NCBI GenBank assembly: GCA_045631885.1
Contig: JAZQVN010000035.1
Coordinates: 85,725-149,724 of the forward strand
DNA length: 64,000 nucleotides
Direction of reading: 5' to 3'
DNA from: CAJOLV01 sp045631885
GTDB lineage: Bacteria > Bacillota_I > Bacilli_A > RFN20 > CAG-826
This document shows, in pieces, positions 31,847 to 41,900 of this stretch. Every line of letters starts with the position of its first letter. The first letter of the stretch is position 1. The notes beneath the pieces were generated by a model that was given only the letters and a program-made list of their open reading frames with translations, was not told the origin of the DNA and made no database searches. A program made the translations under genes and the position numbers.

Positions 31847-32278
31847 TTAGAATGGAAGATCGTCATCTGGTAAATCTAATGTGTCTAGATTTCTGCTATC
31901 AACGCTTTCTGCTGGTGTGTCATCGAAGACTGGTGTTTCACCTTCTTCAGCACGATCACCTTTTGGTTCTAAGAATTGAACTGAGTCACAAAGAACTTCA
32001 ATAACGCTTCCTTTGGAACCATCTTGGCGTTGGAAGTTACGTTGATTAAGACGACCTTCTACACCTACCAATGAACCTTTTCTTGTGAACTTAACCATAT
32101 TGTCAGCGGTTTGTTGGAAACAAACGCAAGAAACGAATGTTGTGCTTCTTGTACCGTCAGGATTTTTTTGACGGTTATCCACTGCAACTGTGAATGTGGC
32201 TAATGAACTACCAGATGTGGTTCTTTTGAGTTCTGGGTCACGAGTAATGCGACCGACTAAAACTACACGATTAATCAT
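31847..32278 (-). CDS. ssb: Single-stranded DNA-binding protein
   Basis: 143 residues. The OB fold starts MINRVVLVGRITRDPELKRT and continues with TFTVAVDNRQK and GSLVGVEGRLNQRNF, all standard for bacterial SSB. The tail is acidic and ends DDDLPF, the conserved tip that recruits repair and replication partners. It coats single-stranded DNA during replication and repair. Lies between rpsF and rpsR with 14 and 20 base gaps and is transcribed from the rpsF promoter. Confidence 0.97.
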   Translation of the reverse strand: MINRVVLVGRITRDPELKRTTSGSSLATFTVAVDNRQKNPDGTRSTTFVSCVCFQQTADNMVKFTRKGSLVGVEGRLNQRNFQRQDGSKGSVIEVLCDSVQFLEPKGDRAEEGETPVFDDTPAESVDSRNLDTLDLPDDDLPF

Positions 32279-32292
32279 AAATGATTTCCTCC

Positions 32293-32583
32293 TTATTCGT
32301 GGTCGACGACAACTAAATGGCGTAACACACTAGGATTGTGACGAACTTTACGATTGAATTGGTACAATGCTTGATCGTCTGCGGACACTTTGATGACGAC
32401 GTAGAAGCCTTTAACTTCATCCTTGATTGGATAAGCAAGGTCACGTAAGCCCATGGATTCGTCAACTTTCTTTACTTCAGCACCGTTTTCGGTGAGTAAA
32501 GCGTGTAACTTTTCCATCTCAGCTGCGCGGCCGGCTTCGTCTAAGTCAGCTTTCAAAATGTACATAATTTCGTAATTGCGCAT
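32293..32583 (-). CDS. rpsF: 30S ribosomal protein S6
   Basis: 96 residues. It starts MRNYEIMYILKADLDEA, the usual S6 opening, and has the GLRDLAYPIKDEVKGFYVVI strand-helix and the RHNPSVLRHLVV end. S6 forms a dimer with S18 on the 30S platform; in many bacteria the S6-S18 complex represses this operon by binding the rpsF leader. The leader here contains a 7-bp hairpin close to the Shine-Dalgarno (GGGAGG). A very good promoter lies 75-105 bases upstream. Confidence 0.97.
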   Translation of the reverse strand: MRNYEIMYILKADLDEAGRAAEMEKLHALLTENGAEVKKVDESMGLRDLAYPIKDEVKGFYVVIKVSADDQALYQFNRKVRHNPSVLRHLVVVDHE

Positions 32584-32658
32584 TTTTAATACCTCCCTTT
32601 GGTCTTCTGGCTATTTATAGAACTAAATAGCAGAGAGTTTGCTAAGATTAGCACATGT
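32584..32658 (-). promoter_or_regulatory. rpsF leader, candidate S6-S18 binding element
   Basis: The transcript leader between the promoter and rpsF is about 70 bases and contains the hairpin CTATTTA / TAAATAG at 32611-32630 followed by the Shine-Dalgarno. Autoregulation by S6-S18 is established for this operon in other Firmicutes; the conserved CCG bulge of the known motif was not verified. Confidence 0.35.
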
Positions 32659-32687
32659 ATTATACAGGCACGCATAATAAATGTAAA
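32659..32687 (-). promoter_or_regulatory. rpsF operon promoter
   Basis: Minus strand TTTACA (32682-32687), exactly 17 bases, TATAAT (32659-32664). Confidence 0.75.
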
Positions 32688-32763
32688 GTTATCTTTTAAC
32701 CATATATTTGCCGTACATAAATATATAGGTAAAAAAGAGCAATTTTGTTTCACACTTTTTTTC

Positions 32764-32793
32764 AAAGGAACAATTAAAGTTCCTTTATTTTTT
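32764..32793 (+). terminator. Orphan plus-strand terminator
   Basis: AAAGGAAC / GTTCCTTT 8-bp stem, 7-base loop and a run of Ts on the plus strand. No plus-strand gene precedes it. A plus-strand TTGCTA (32639-32644), 16 bases, TATACA (32661-32666) lies upstream, so an untranslated transcript of about 120 bases is possible. Confidence 0.5.
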
Positions 32794-32866
32794 TATGAAA
32801 AATGAGGTTTTCAAACTTTGATATAATCAAAAATTTTGGGGGCTTTTTTACTTAACAAAACCGCAC

Positions 32867-32896
32867 AAAAAAGGCGGGTTTTGCCCGCGATTTTTG
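32867..32896 (-). terminator. Terminator of the lysS operon
   Basis: Minus strand GCGGG-CAAAA-CCCGC followed by CTTTTTT, 16 bases after the lysS stop. Confidence 0.88.
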
Positions 32897-32911
32897 TATT
32901 TTTAATTGTTT

Positions 32912-34399
32912 TTATTTGTCTCTCATTGTTGGGAATAAGATGACTTCTCTGACTTGGCTTTGGTTAGTTAATAACATGACGAGTCTATCGATTCCCATGC
33001 CCACTCCACCAGTTGGGGCCATGCCATATTCAAGAGCTTGAACAAAGTCTTCATCAATTTCACAAGCTTCATCATCACCATTAGCTTTGGCTCTAGCTTG
33101 AGCTTCAAATCTTTCTCTTTGATCGATTGGATCATTTAACTCTGTGTACGCATTTGCGAGCTCACGGCCATTAACGAATAGTTCAAATCTTTGAGTGAAT
33201 CTTGGATCTTTATCTTTCTTGGTTAATGGAGAAACTTCGATTGGATATTGATAAACGAATGTTGGTTGAATGAGGTCATCTTGGCATAGTTCTTCAAAGA
33301 TTTCGTTCATCACATATCCGATTGTATTTTTGAAATTATCTAAACGGACGCCTAATCTATCAGCGATAGCTTTGGCTTCTTCGAATGAATGGACATCGTT
33401 AATAAAATCGATTCCGGTTTTTTCTTTCACTAAATCATTCATGGAAATCCATTTGAATGGTGATTTGAAATCAATGACTTTATCTTGATATGTCACCATT
33501 GGTGAACCTGTGACATCTTTCGCAGCTTGTCTAATCATCTTTTCGGTTAACGCACCGATGCCTCTTAAATCTGTATATGCTTGATAAATTTCAATAGAGG
33601 TAAATTCTGGGTTATGGGAAGCATCCATACCTTCATTTCTGAAAAGTCTACCAATCTCATAAACTCTTTCCATGCCACCAACGATTAATCTTTTAAGATT
33701 AAGTTCAGTCGCAATTCTCAAATAGAAGTCTTTATCTAAAGTATTGTGGTGAGTGATGAATGGTCTTGCGGCAGCGCCACCTAAAATTGGATTTAAGATT
33801 GAAGTTTCAACTTCAACGAATCCTTGATTGTCTAAGAATCTTTGAATACTTCTAATTGTCGCAGGTCTAGCGAAAGCAACCTTCTTAGATTCATCATTAA
33901 CGATTAAGTCTAAATATCTTCTACGGCTTCTTTCTTCGATATCAGTTAAGCCATGGAATTTCTCTGGAAGAGGATGTAAACATTTGGTTAAGTGTGTGTA
34001 TTTTTCCGCGCGAATAGTGATTTCACCAGTTCTAGTGAGCATAACTCTACCTTTAACACCGACGATATCTCCAATATCCGCTAAACGGAAAAGGTCATAG
34101 GATTTCTTTCCTACAACATCAATACCAATATAAGATTGGATGTTGCCTGTTTTATCTTGGATATTGATAAAAGAAGCTTTACCCATTCTACGAATGGCCA
34201 TAATTCTACCAGCAACAGAAACAACTAAGTTCATCTTATCAACGGCTTTGCCTTGTTTCTTGCCAACTAATTTTCTAATTTCTGAAACGTGATGACTTAC
34301 TTTATAAGCGTGTCCAAATGGATCAATACCCATTTCTTGGTATTTTGCTAACTTCTCACGTCTAACTTGTTCTTGGTCGTTTAATTCACGGTTATCCAT
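32912..34399 (-). CDS. lysS: Lysyl-tRNA synthetase, class II
   Basis: 495 residues from the ATG at 34399, which has a GGAGGGG Shine-Dalgarno; the in-frame TTG at 34435 is less likely. It charges tRNA-Lys. The N-terminal OB fold binds the anticodon, and the catalytic core has class II motif 2 (GRLFRNEGMDASHNPEFTSI, near residue 255) and motif 3 (GVGMGIDRLVMLLTNQ near the C-terminus). Length is normal. The next gene upstream, dusB, ends 62 bases away. No T-box leader lies in that gap, so tRNA-based attenuation is unlikely. Confidence 0.97.
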   Translation of the reverse strand: MDNRELNDQEQVRREKLAKYQEMGIDPFGHAYKVSHHVSEIRKLVGKKQGKAVDKMNLVVSVAGRIMAIRRMGKASFINIQDKTGNIQSYIGIDVVGKKSYDLFRLADIGDIVGVKGRVMLTRTGEITIRAEKYTHLTKCLHPLPEKFHGLTDIEERSRRRYLDLIVNDESKKVAFARPATIRSIQRFLDNQGFVEVETSILNPILGGAAARPFITHHNTLDKDFYLRIATELNLKRLIVGGMERVYEIGRLFRNEGMDASHNPEFTSIEIYQAYTDLRGIGALTEKMIRQAAKDVTGSPMVTYQDKVIDFKSPFKWISMNDLVKEKTGIDFINDVHSFEEAKAIADRLGVRLDNFKNTIGYVMNEIFEELCQDDLIQPTFVYQYPIEVSPLTKKDKDPRFTQRFELFVNGRELANAYTELNDPIDQRERFEAQARAKANGDDEACEIDEDFVQALEYGMAPTGGVGMGIDRLVMLLTNQSQVREVILFPTMRDK

Positions 34400-34461
34400 A
34401 ATTTCCCCTCCAAAATCAATAAATATCTTACTCAATAATTTGACTTTTTCATAGTCATAAA

Positions 34462-35442
34462 TTATTGCATAACAATTTCTTCTTTTATCTCTTCTAGTAT
34501 TCGTACAAGAGATTCTCTATTTGTCAATTCCATTGACAGTCTGGCTTTATATTTCTTCACATTTCTAAATCCGTTAAAGAATTTACTAGCGATACCTCGA
34601 TACATTCTCATCGCGACCGCTTCACCTTTTTCTTTGATGTAGTAGTCGGCTAAAGAGAGGCAATAGTCAATTTGCGTTAACATATCAACGGATTCTAATC
34701 TCTCCCCAGAACGATAATAATGGTCAATTTGTTTGATGAGCCAAGGATTACCAACACCACCTCTAGCCACCATAATAGCATCCGCTCCTGTGATATCTTT
34801 TGCGTTAATTGCATCATCAAGAGTGTAGATATTTCCAGATATGATTAATGGCACATTCATCTTGCTTCTTAAATCTTTTAGTAGGTCAAATCTAGGTTCT
34901 CCAGCATAGAGTTGTTTTCTCGTTCTCGCGTGGATACCAATCGCGTCCACTCCAGCCTTTTCTAACTCCTCAATTACTTCCATAAAATTGATAGTCTGGT
35001 TATCCCATCCTAACCTGATTTTCGCGGTGATTGGAAGAGAGATTTCTTCCTTTAATCGACGGACTATTTCACCACATAATTTAGGGTCTTTCATTAGGGC
35101 GGAACCAGATCCAGAATTAGTAACTTTTGGAACTGGACAACCCATATTTAAATCGAAAAAATCAATATTTGGATTGAGTTTTAACGCTAATTTTGCGGCT
35201 TTTACTATATTTTCTGGGTCATGACCAAACAGTTGAACACCAGTTGGATGACTCTCTGGATAGATGACATAAACATTGGTTTTATCATTATCGTAAATTA
35301 GCCCCATATCACTGACCATTTCAGTAACAGAAACAGCCACACCAAAAGGCTTCATGAAATCGCGATAACCCCATGAAGTTATTCCTGCCATTGGAGCGAG
35401 CATCACCACTCCATCAATATTAATATTTCCAATCTTCCACAT
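34462..35442 (-). CDS. dusB: tRNA-dihydrouridine synthase
   Basis: 326 residues. It reduces uridine in the tRNA D-loop using FMN and NADPH. The TIM-barrel start VMLAPMAGITSWGYRDF holds the FMN site; the catalytic cysteine is in FDLNMGCPVPKVTNSGSG, and the phosphate-binding DAIMVARGGVGNPW is typical. The C-terminal helical bundle binds tRNA. It sits 24 bases after ftsH and before lysS in the conserved ftsH-dusB-lysS order of low-GC Gram-positives. Confidence 0.94.
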   Translation of the reverse strand: MWKIGNINIDGVVMLAPMAGITSWGYRDFMKPFGVAVSVTEMVSDMGLIYDNDKTNVYVIYPESHPTGVQLFGHDPENIVKAAKLALKLNPNIDFFDLNMGCPVPKVTNSGSGSALMKDPKLCGEIVRRLKEEISLPITAKIRLGWDNQTINFMEVIEELEKAGVDAIGIHARTRKQLYAGEPRFDLLKDLRSKMNVPLIISGNIYTLDDAINAKDITGADAIMVARGGVGNPWLIKQIDHYYRSGERLESVDMLTQIDYCLSLADYYIKEKGEAVAMRMYRGIASKFFNGFRNVKKYKARLSMELTNRESLVRILEEIKEEIVMQ

Positions 35443-35466
35443 AAGGAAAAGAGAGGTTATCCCCTC

Positions 35467-37455
35467 TTATTTATCTCCTTTATCATTTGCTGGAGCTTCA
35501 TCTCTTTTAAGATGTCTATTGACTAACAAGTAATCAATTTCTTCAGCAGTGATTTGCTCATGTTCGAGAAGAGTCTTAGCGATGAGGATAACGTCTTCCT
35601 TATTCTCTTTGATAATCTTTCTCGCTTCTTCATGAGCGGTTTCAATAATCTTTCTCACTTCCGCATCAATCTTAGTCGCGGTTTCAACTGAGAAGTTCTT
35701 TTGAGAGTTGGTATAGTCTCTTCCTAAGAAGACACTTCCTGTATCTCTTTCATATTGAATTGGGCCTAATTCAGACATACCTAATTCGCACACCATAACG
35801 CGGGCGATTTGGGTTGCCATTTCGATATCGTTTTGGGCACCACTAGAGATATCTTCAAAGAAGATTTCTTCACTAGTTCTACCGCCTAAGTATCCAACGA
35901 TACGAGCCTCTAATTCTTTCTTAGTCAATAAGAAACGATCTTCTTCTGGTGTCATACGGACGTGGCCGCCTGTATTACCACGAGGAATAATTGTAATCTT
36001 TTGAACTTTATCACTATGTGGGTTCTTAATACCAATAATGGCGTGACCAGCTTCGTGATAAGCGATGATTTCTCTTTCGTGTTCGTTAAGAGCGCGTGAA
36101 GTTTTGGCTGGACCAGCGATACGACGATCGATGGATTCATCGATATCATCGATAGTGATTTCTTTTTCACCTTTACGAATCGCTAAGATTGCCGCTTCGT
36201 TCATGATATTTTCAATATCAGCACCGGAGAAGCCAACTGTTCTTCTAGAAATAGCAGCGAAGTCGACATCTGGAGCAAGGGTCTTGCCTCTAGAATGGAC
36301 TTTAAAGATTTCTTCTCTGCCTTTTCTATCTGGTAAAGAGACGGTAATTTTTCTATCGAAACGACCCGCTCTTAAAAGGGCTGGATCGAGAACGTCATCA
36401 CGGTTTGTCGCAGCAATGACGATGATACCGGAGTTATCATTGAAGCCATCCATTTCAACGAGTAATTGGTTAAGGGTTTGTTCTCTTTCATCGTTTCCAC
36501 CACCTAAACCAGCGCCTCTTTGTCTGCCAACAGCATCGATTTCATCGATGAAGACTAAACATGGAGCGTTTTGTTTCGCGGTTTTGAACATATCTCTAAC
36601 ACGTCCCGCACCGACACCGACGAACATTTCGACGAAGTCAGAACCGGAAATGCTAAAGAACGGAACACCGGCTTCACCAGCAACAGCTTTTGCTAATAAA
36701 GTTTTACCACATCCTGGAGGGCCTACTAATAAAACACCTTTTGGTAATTTGGCACCGAATTCTGTGAATTTGTGTGGATCTTTTAAGTAATCCACTAATT
36801 CTTTCATCTCGGCCTTTTCTTCATCAGCGCCAGCGACATCATCAAATCTGACTTTGCTGTTTTTCTCTCTACGGGCTCTTGATTTATTAAATTCAAGGGC
36901 TTGGCTATTACTTGCGCCAACAGATCTAGATAATCTAGAGAATAAGAAGATAACAACGACAGCACTACCAATCAACATTAACAATGTTGGTCCCCATTGA
37001 TCCCACCAGTTGGTGACATATGGGTCAGTGACATAATTTTCTTCAATAGAAGATTTCTTGTCTAAAACTAATTGATAAATTTTAACGTTATCTAAAGGAA
37101 GTGCTGTTTCTTTAGCGTTATCAGAGTAATAAACATAGTTATTGAATTGGTTGTAATAAACATCATAGTTTAAAACGAGCTCATAACTCTTGGAACGTTT
37201 GTTAGTTTTCGCGGTTTGATCGGCATAATATCTACCGGTAATCTTAACAACTGTTTGTTCTTTTGGGGTTTCATAAATCGTGACGATACGATCGTTTTCA
37301 AGTGCATTAATAAAACTTTGTTGATTCAAAGTGTCTGCTCTATTGAGATTGTTCAATAAAAGAACAACGGTAACAATAATCGAAATAACAAATAAAAAAG
37401 AAAGTAAAAGTCCAAAGGACGAACGTCTACGAACTGGATTAGGTTCTTCTGCCAT
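35467..37455 (-). CDS. ftsH: ATP-dependent zinc metalloprotease FtsH
   Basis: 662 residues. Two membrane helices flank an extracellular domain of about 115 residues (helices near 14-34 and 155-173). The AAA+ module has Walker A GPPGCGKT (245-252), Walker B CLVFIDEIDAVG, the pore loop FVEMFVGVGAGRVRDMF, and the arginine-finger region RAGRFDR. The peptidase domain carries the zinc motif HEAGH (near residue 470). It degrades membrane and short-lived cytosolic proteins as a hexamer. A GGAGGT Shine-Dalgarno and a hairpin (37469-37485, TTCGC / GCGAA) precede it. Located after tilS, as in Bacillus. Confidence 0.97.
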   Translation of the reverse strand: MAEEPNPVRRRSSFGLLLSFLFVISIIVTVVLLLNNLNRADTLNQQSFINALENDRIVTIYETPKEQTVVKITGRYYADQTAKTNKRSKSYELVLNYDVYYNQFNNYVYYSDNAKETALPLDNVKIYQLVLDKKSSIEENYVTDPYVTNWWDQWGPTLLMLIGSAVVVIFLFSRLSRSVGASNSQALEFNKSRARREKNSKVRFDDVAGADEEKAEMKELVDYLKDPHKFTEFGAKLPKGVLLVGPPGCGKTLLAKAVAGEAGVPFFSISGSDFVEMFVGVGAGRVRDMFKTAKQNAPCLVFIDEIDAVGRQRGAGLGGGNDEREQTLNQLLVEMDGFNDNSGIIVIAATNRDDVLDPALLRAGRFDRKITVSLPDRKGREEIFKVHSRGKTLAPDVDFAAISRRTVGFSGADIENIMNEAAILAIRKGEKEITIDDIDESIDRRIAGPAKTSRALNEHEREIIAYHEAGHAIIGIKNPHSDKVQKITIIPRGNTGGHVRMTPEEDRFLLTKKELEARIVGYLGGRTSEEIFFEDISSGAQNDIEMATQIARVMVCELGMSELGPIQYERDTGSVFLGRDYTNSQKNFSVETATKIDAEVRKIIETAHEEARKIIKENKEDVILIAKTLLEHEQITAEEIDYLLVNRHLKRDEAPANDKGDK

Positions 37456-37468
37456 AAATTACCTCCAT

Positions 37469-37485
37469 TTCGCACATCAAGCGAA
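37469..37485 (-). promoter_or_regulatory. Stem-loop in the ftsH leader
   Basis: TTCGC-7-base loop-GCGAA, located 14 bases upstream of the ftsH start and directly before the Shine-Dalgarno. TATAAT-like sequence lies further upstream (around 37497-37502). Its role is unknown; it could affect translation or mark a processing site. Confidence 0.35.
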
Positions 37486-37530
37486 TTATTATTATTATAT
37501 ATTATTTTGCTTTCAAAGAAAGTAAAACGC

Positions 37531-38733
37531 TCACTTAATATAAAAATTGCAGTTTTTGTCAGGGATAAAATCCCATCTATAACGAGGAATGTAAATGATT
37601 ACACCATCTTTGTTCACAATAATCGGCCATCTCATTCTTAACGATAAAGGCATTTTCCAATCGATAAATAATCTTCTCACAGAAACAACATAGTTCTTGA
37701 TTTGATATTTATCGCCTTTTTGATATGTCCTAATTGTTAAAGGGTAGTCATCTAACTTCACATTGCGGTTTGAAGTATCTCCTAAGAAGTTGAGGTGGAA
37801 ATATTCATTGTCCATTTCACAGGGCTCATTTAGGACAAAATTAAAATGCACTCTTAATGGTTTGACTAATTCAATTTTGTCATAGCTCTTTCTTAAAATA
37901 ATTCCGTATTGTAACGGGATATCGATATTACCGTTTGAGTTATTTAAAACGAGTCTAATCGCATGGATTTGTCTTAAAGAAATATGAAGTCTTCCATCCG
38001 CTTTTTTCGCTAACAAATTAAGGGCATACGCTAGTTCAATATCATCTAATTTTTTAAGAGTTTCAACATCATACAAATCGAGGTTTTCTAACTTCTTAAA
38101 CATCGCATCTAGTTGAGAGTTTTTATCATTAATTTCTTTAACGATTTTTGCTCTTTCTTCTTTGCTCATTTTGCTCACTTGTTGATGGCGAATTCTGTTT
38201 CTTAAATAACGGTCTTCAAGGTTAGATGAATCAATCGCGAAAGGCACCTTGTTTTGTTCACAATATTTCAATAATTCTTGCTTCGAATAGTTGAACAAAG
38301 GACGAATGATTAAAGTGTTATTAATAATTGTTTTTGGGCTAATTCCGTAAAAAACAGGGAGGTTTTGCCGCTTTTTTTGCATAATATACGTTTCAATCAC
38401 ATCATCTTGGTTATGTGCGACAAGGACTGCATCGTATTTAAATTGTCTAGTTAATTCGGCGAAGAATTCATATCTAATTCGACGACATTCCGCTTCGACA
38501 TTTACCGCTGGAATTCCATAAATCAGATCCTTAATATGATAAGAAATATTTTGCTCTTGGCAGTATCTAATAAAGCCATTCATTTCATCGGTTGATTCTT
38601 CTCTTAAATGGTAATTAACTAGCGCAGCGGAAAACTGGATTTTTTCCTTTTTGAGCATAGCAAATAAGGCCATGGAATCAGGGCCAAATGAACAGGCTAA
38701 TAAATAGTTTTTCTTCTTATCTAGATTAATCAT
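37531..38733 (-). CDS. tilS: tRNA(Ile)-lysidine synthase
   Basis: 400 residues. TilS attaches lysine to C34 of the tRNA-Ile with CAU anticodon so it reads AUA. The ATP-PPase loop appears near the start as ACSFGPDSMALFAML, a form of SGGxDS with Phe-Gly-Pro; the HNQDDVIETYIM segment near residue 105 is the typical catalytic/metal region, and RNRIRHQ near residue 170 matches the family. A C-terminal tRNA-binding part ends YIPRYRWDF. It overlaps the S4-domain gene by 8 bases and is therefore translated with it. Confidence 0.92.
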   Translation of the reverse strand: MINLDKKKNYLLACSFGPDSMALFAMLKKEKIQFSAALVNYHLREESTDEMNGFIRYCQEQNISYHIKDLIYGIPAVNVEAECRRIRYEFFAELTRQFKYDAVLVAHNQDDVIETYIMQKKRQNLPVFYGISPKTIINNTLIIRPLFNYSKQELLKYCEQNKVPFAIDSSNLEDRYLRNRIRHQQVSKMSKEERAKIVKEINDKNSQLDAMFKKLENLDLYDVETLKKLDDIELAYALNLLAKKADGRLHISLRQIHAIRLVLNNSNGNIDIPLQYGIILRKSYDKIELVKPLRVHFNFVLNEPCEMDNEYFHLNFLGDTSNRNVKLDDYPLTIRTYQKGDKYQIKNYVVSVRRLFIDWKMPLSLRMRWPIIVNKDGVIIYIPRYRWDFIPDKNCNFYIK

Positions 38734-38980
38734 TTTTATTTGTTGTTTTTGATAATTGAATGAAGGTAGGGACTTCTCTTTTTCCTTTTAATTCATAATG
38801 GATTTCTACTTCAATAACATGCATTCCAAGGTTGAGTAAAAGGATATCGCCTTCTTTAACTTCACTACTTGGTTTAGCAACTTTTCCATTTATTGAAATC
38901 TTGCCATTTTCTGCGAGTGCTTTAGCGACAGTTCTTCTTTTGATAATTCCACTTTGTTTTAACAATAGGTCTAATCTCAT
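38726..38980 (-). CDS. rqcP: S4 RNA-binding domain protein, RqcP/YabO-like
   Basis: 84 residues, nearly all one S4 domain: MRLDLLLKQSGIIKRRTVAK, then NGKISINGKVAKPSSEVKEG and DILLL. This small S4 protein in the mfd-tilS interval matches YabO (RqcP) of Bacillus, which helps the RqcH-dependent tailing of stalled nascent chains with alanine. The identification rests on size, domain and position. It overlaps mfd by 4 bases (ATGA) and tilS by 8, so all three are coupled. Confidence 0.85.
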   Translation of the reverse strand: MRLDLLLKQSGIIKRRTVAKALAENGKISINGKVAKPSSEVKEGDILLLNLGMHVIEVEIHYELKGKREVPTFIQLSKTTNKND

Positions 38981-41900
38981 ACAACCTCCACCGCTCGATG
39001 TTGAACAATAATATTGGTTAAACTCATCAATATCGCTTCAAGGGTATCGAGCCATCCTTTGTTCTTGAAGATAAATATCTTGAACTCATTTTTAATATAA
39101 CTAACTTTAATAGTTTTAAGATAAGGAATCATTGATTCAAACAAGATATTTCCTATACCTCTAATATTTATATAATCTTTTGCTAAAACTAGTTCAATAT
39201 TATTCGGGTTTTCAATCATCTTCGCCACTTTGGCGTCTTCTTTTAATAAATCGATATTTCTTTTTACGAATAATTTATTAACTTCGTCTGGTAATTTACC
39301 AAATATATCTCTTGTTCTCGCTTTGATTCTCGCTAAAGCTTCTAATGATGGAGCGGTCAATATTTCTTGATAAATTTCGATCTTATCTGAATCATTAGCG
39401 AAGCTAGTTGGAATATAGGCATCTATTGATAAGGATATATTTGCTTCAATTGGTTGTTCAATTTCTCCAGTTAATTTCTCTTGAACAGCTTCATTCAACA
39501 GTTTGATATACATATCCAAACCAATAGAGTCGATGAAGCCAGCTTGCTCAGGACCTAAAATATCTCCAGCACCCCTAATCATCAAATCTCTTCTGGCGAT
39601 CTTATATCCAGAACCTAATTCTGTGAATTCTTGAAGGGCTTGTAATCTCTTCTGAGCCTTTTCATTCATTTCTTTATATGGTGAATAGAATAAATAGGCG
39701 TAAGCAATACGGTTAGAACGACCCACTCTACCTTTTATTTGATAAAGTTGAGACAAACCATATCTTTCACCATCTTCAACAATAATCATATTTGCATTAG
39801 GAACATCAATTCCGTTTTCAACAATCGATGTGCAAACTAAAACATCGATTTCACCAGAATAGAATTTTGACATGACATCTTCAATTTCATCTCTTGTCAT
39901 TTTGCCGTGTCCCACAGCAATCCTGGCGAACGGCAACATCTTTTGCAATCTAGATGCGCATTGATAAATTGTGGAGATGTTATTTCTCATATAGAAGACT
40001 TGTCCGTTTCGACCAAGTTCTCTTTCAATTAATTCTTTAACAACCTTATCATTAAACGGGGCGACATATGTTTGAACAGGCATTCTTTCTTGAGGGGCTG
40101 TATCAATCTTGCTCATTGATCTGACACCTAATAAAGAGATTTGTAATGTCCTTGGAATAGGAGTGGCACTGAGGGTTAAAACATCAACATTAGTTTTTAA
40201 TTCTTTAATCTTTTCTTTTTGAGCAACACCAAATCTTTGTTCTTCATCGATAACTAATAATCCTAAATCTTTAAAAGCAATATCTTTGGATAATAAACGA
40301 TGGGTGCCAATCGCTAAATGGTATTCTCCACTTATCAAACCTTTAATATATGTATTTTCGTCTTTATCAGAAATTAAGCGAGAAAACACTGCAACTTTAA
40401 CTCCAAATTCAGAAAAACGCTTAATCGCTAATTCATAATGCTGTCTAGCTAATAATGTTGTTGGACAAAGAATCGCGGCTTGCTTTCCTGAGTTAATTGC
40501 CTTAAATATCGCCCTAAAAGCTACCTCTGTTTTACCAAAGCCAACATCGCCACATAACAAACGATCCATCGGAGAATCTTTCTCCATATCCGCTTTTATT
40601 TCGTTTATAGCTATTTGTTGGTCAGAGGTTAATTCATATTCGAAAGAATTTTCAAACATTTCAGAGAATTCATCATCTTTTTTAAAGGCAAATCCTTTGA
40701 TTTTGCTTCTTTCAATATAAAGGCTCATTAAGCGATTTGCTAAATCGTTAACTCTCTCTTTAATCTTCTTTTTCTGGTTCTCCCAGTCATTAGAATGTAG
40801 TCTGGATAATCTTGGTCTAGCGCCTTCTTTACCAATATATTTTCTGACTAGTTGGAACTGCGTTAATGGGACATATAAAAGTTCTCCGCCGGCGTAAGCA
40901 ATCTTGAGATAATCTCGGTGGACTCCTTCAACTTCTAGTGTTTGTAATTCGATAAATTGACCAATACCTTGATATTCATGAACGACAAAGTCTCCAGGTT
41001 CTAAATCTTCAAATGATTTTAAGATTGTTGCTTCTTTAAATCTATTATCGAATCTATTTGTTTTAACTTTTTCGTTAAATAATTCCGCGGCGGTTAAGTA
41101 AACGATCTTTTCTTCAGGGAGATAAAAACCCATTGATAAATTTAATGTCGAGATACCAACATTGCAGTTTTCTGGTATACCAAATTCTTTAATCGCCTTA
41201 TATGGGATATTTAATGCAGACAATCCTTCTTCAATGACATTAATCTGTTCTTTTTTACCTAAATTAAGGATGACTTTATCTCCTTCATTTAAATATATTT
41301 GAATGATGTTTAAGGCGTCCCCTCTTTTGCTAGCGACATAAGGAACGTTTTTAACATTAAATGTTAAATCATCACTTCCTTCAATAAATTTAGAAGTGGA
41401 GATAGTTTTATATGAATGAGGATTGATTAATCTATCAAAGTCTTTGCATAACTCTAAATGAGATATATTGATTCCCTTTTCATGTAATTCATTTAAGTAT
41501 TCCATCGATTCGTTAAGCATCAACGAGTTAGCTTGTTCAATCGCATCAGTGTCAACAAGGATTCTCGTATAGTTTTTACAATAATCAAAGATAGAAAAAT
41601 GATTCTTTGTTATTAAGGAATAATATTTATATAACTTTTGACTTGGTTGACCTTCTAATATCTCCATTAAGTCACTTTCAGTCATATTTCTTAGATTCTC
41701 AAAGAGAGTTAAAGACATATGAGATTGATCTTTTTCTAAAATCGAGAAGATCTTTTCTCCTGCTTCTTTTAATTCTTCATCAGATAATAAAATATCGTTA
41801 CCTGGTAAGATAGATATCTTATCAATTTCTTTAATGGAAACTTGTGTTGCTAAATCAAAATAACGGATTGATTCGATCTCATTATCAAAGAATTCAATAC

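Noticed and set aside
34400..34461. T-box leader upstream of lysS
   Set aside because: The 62-base gap has no room for a T-box specifier and antiterminator.
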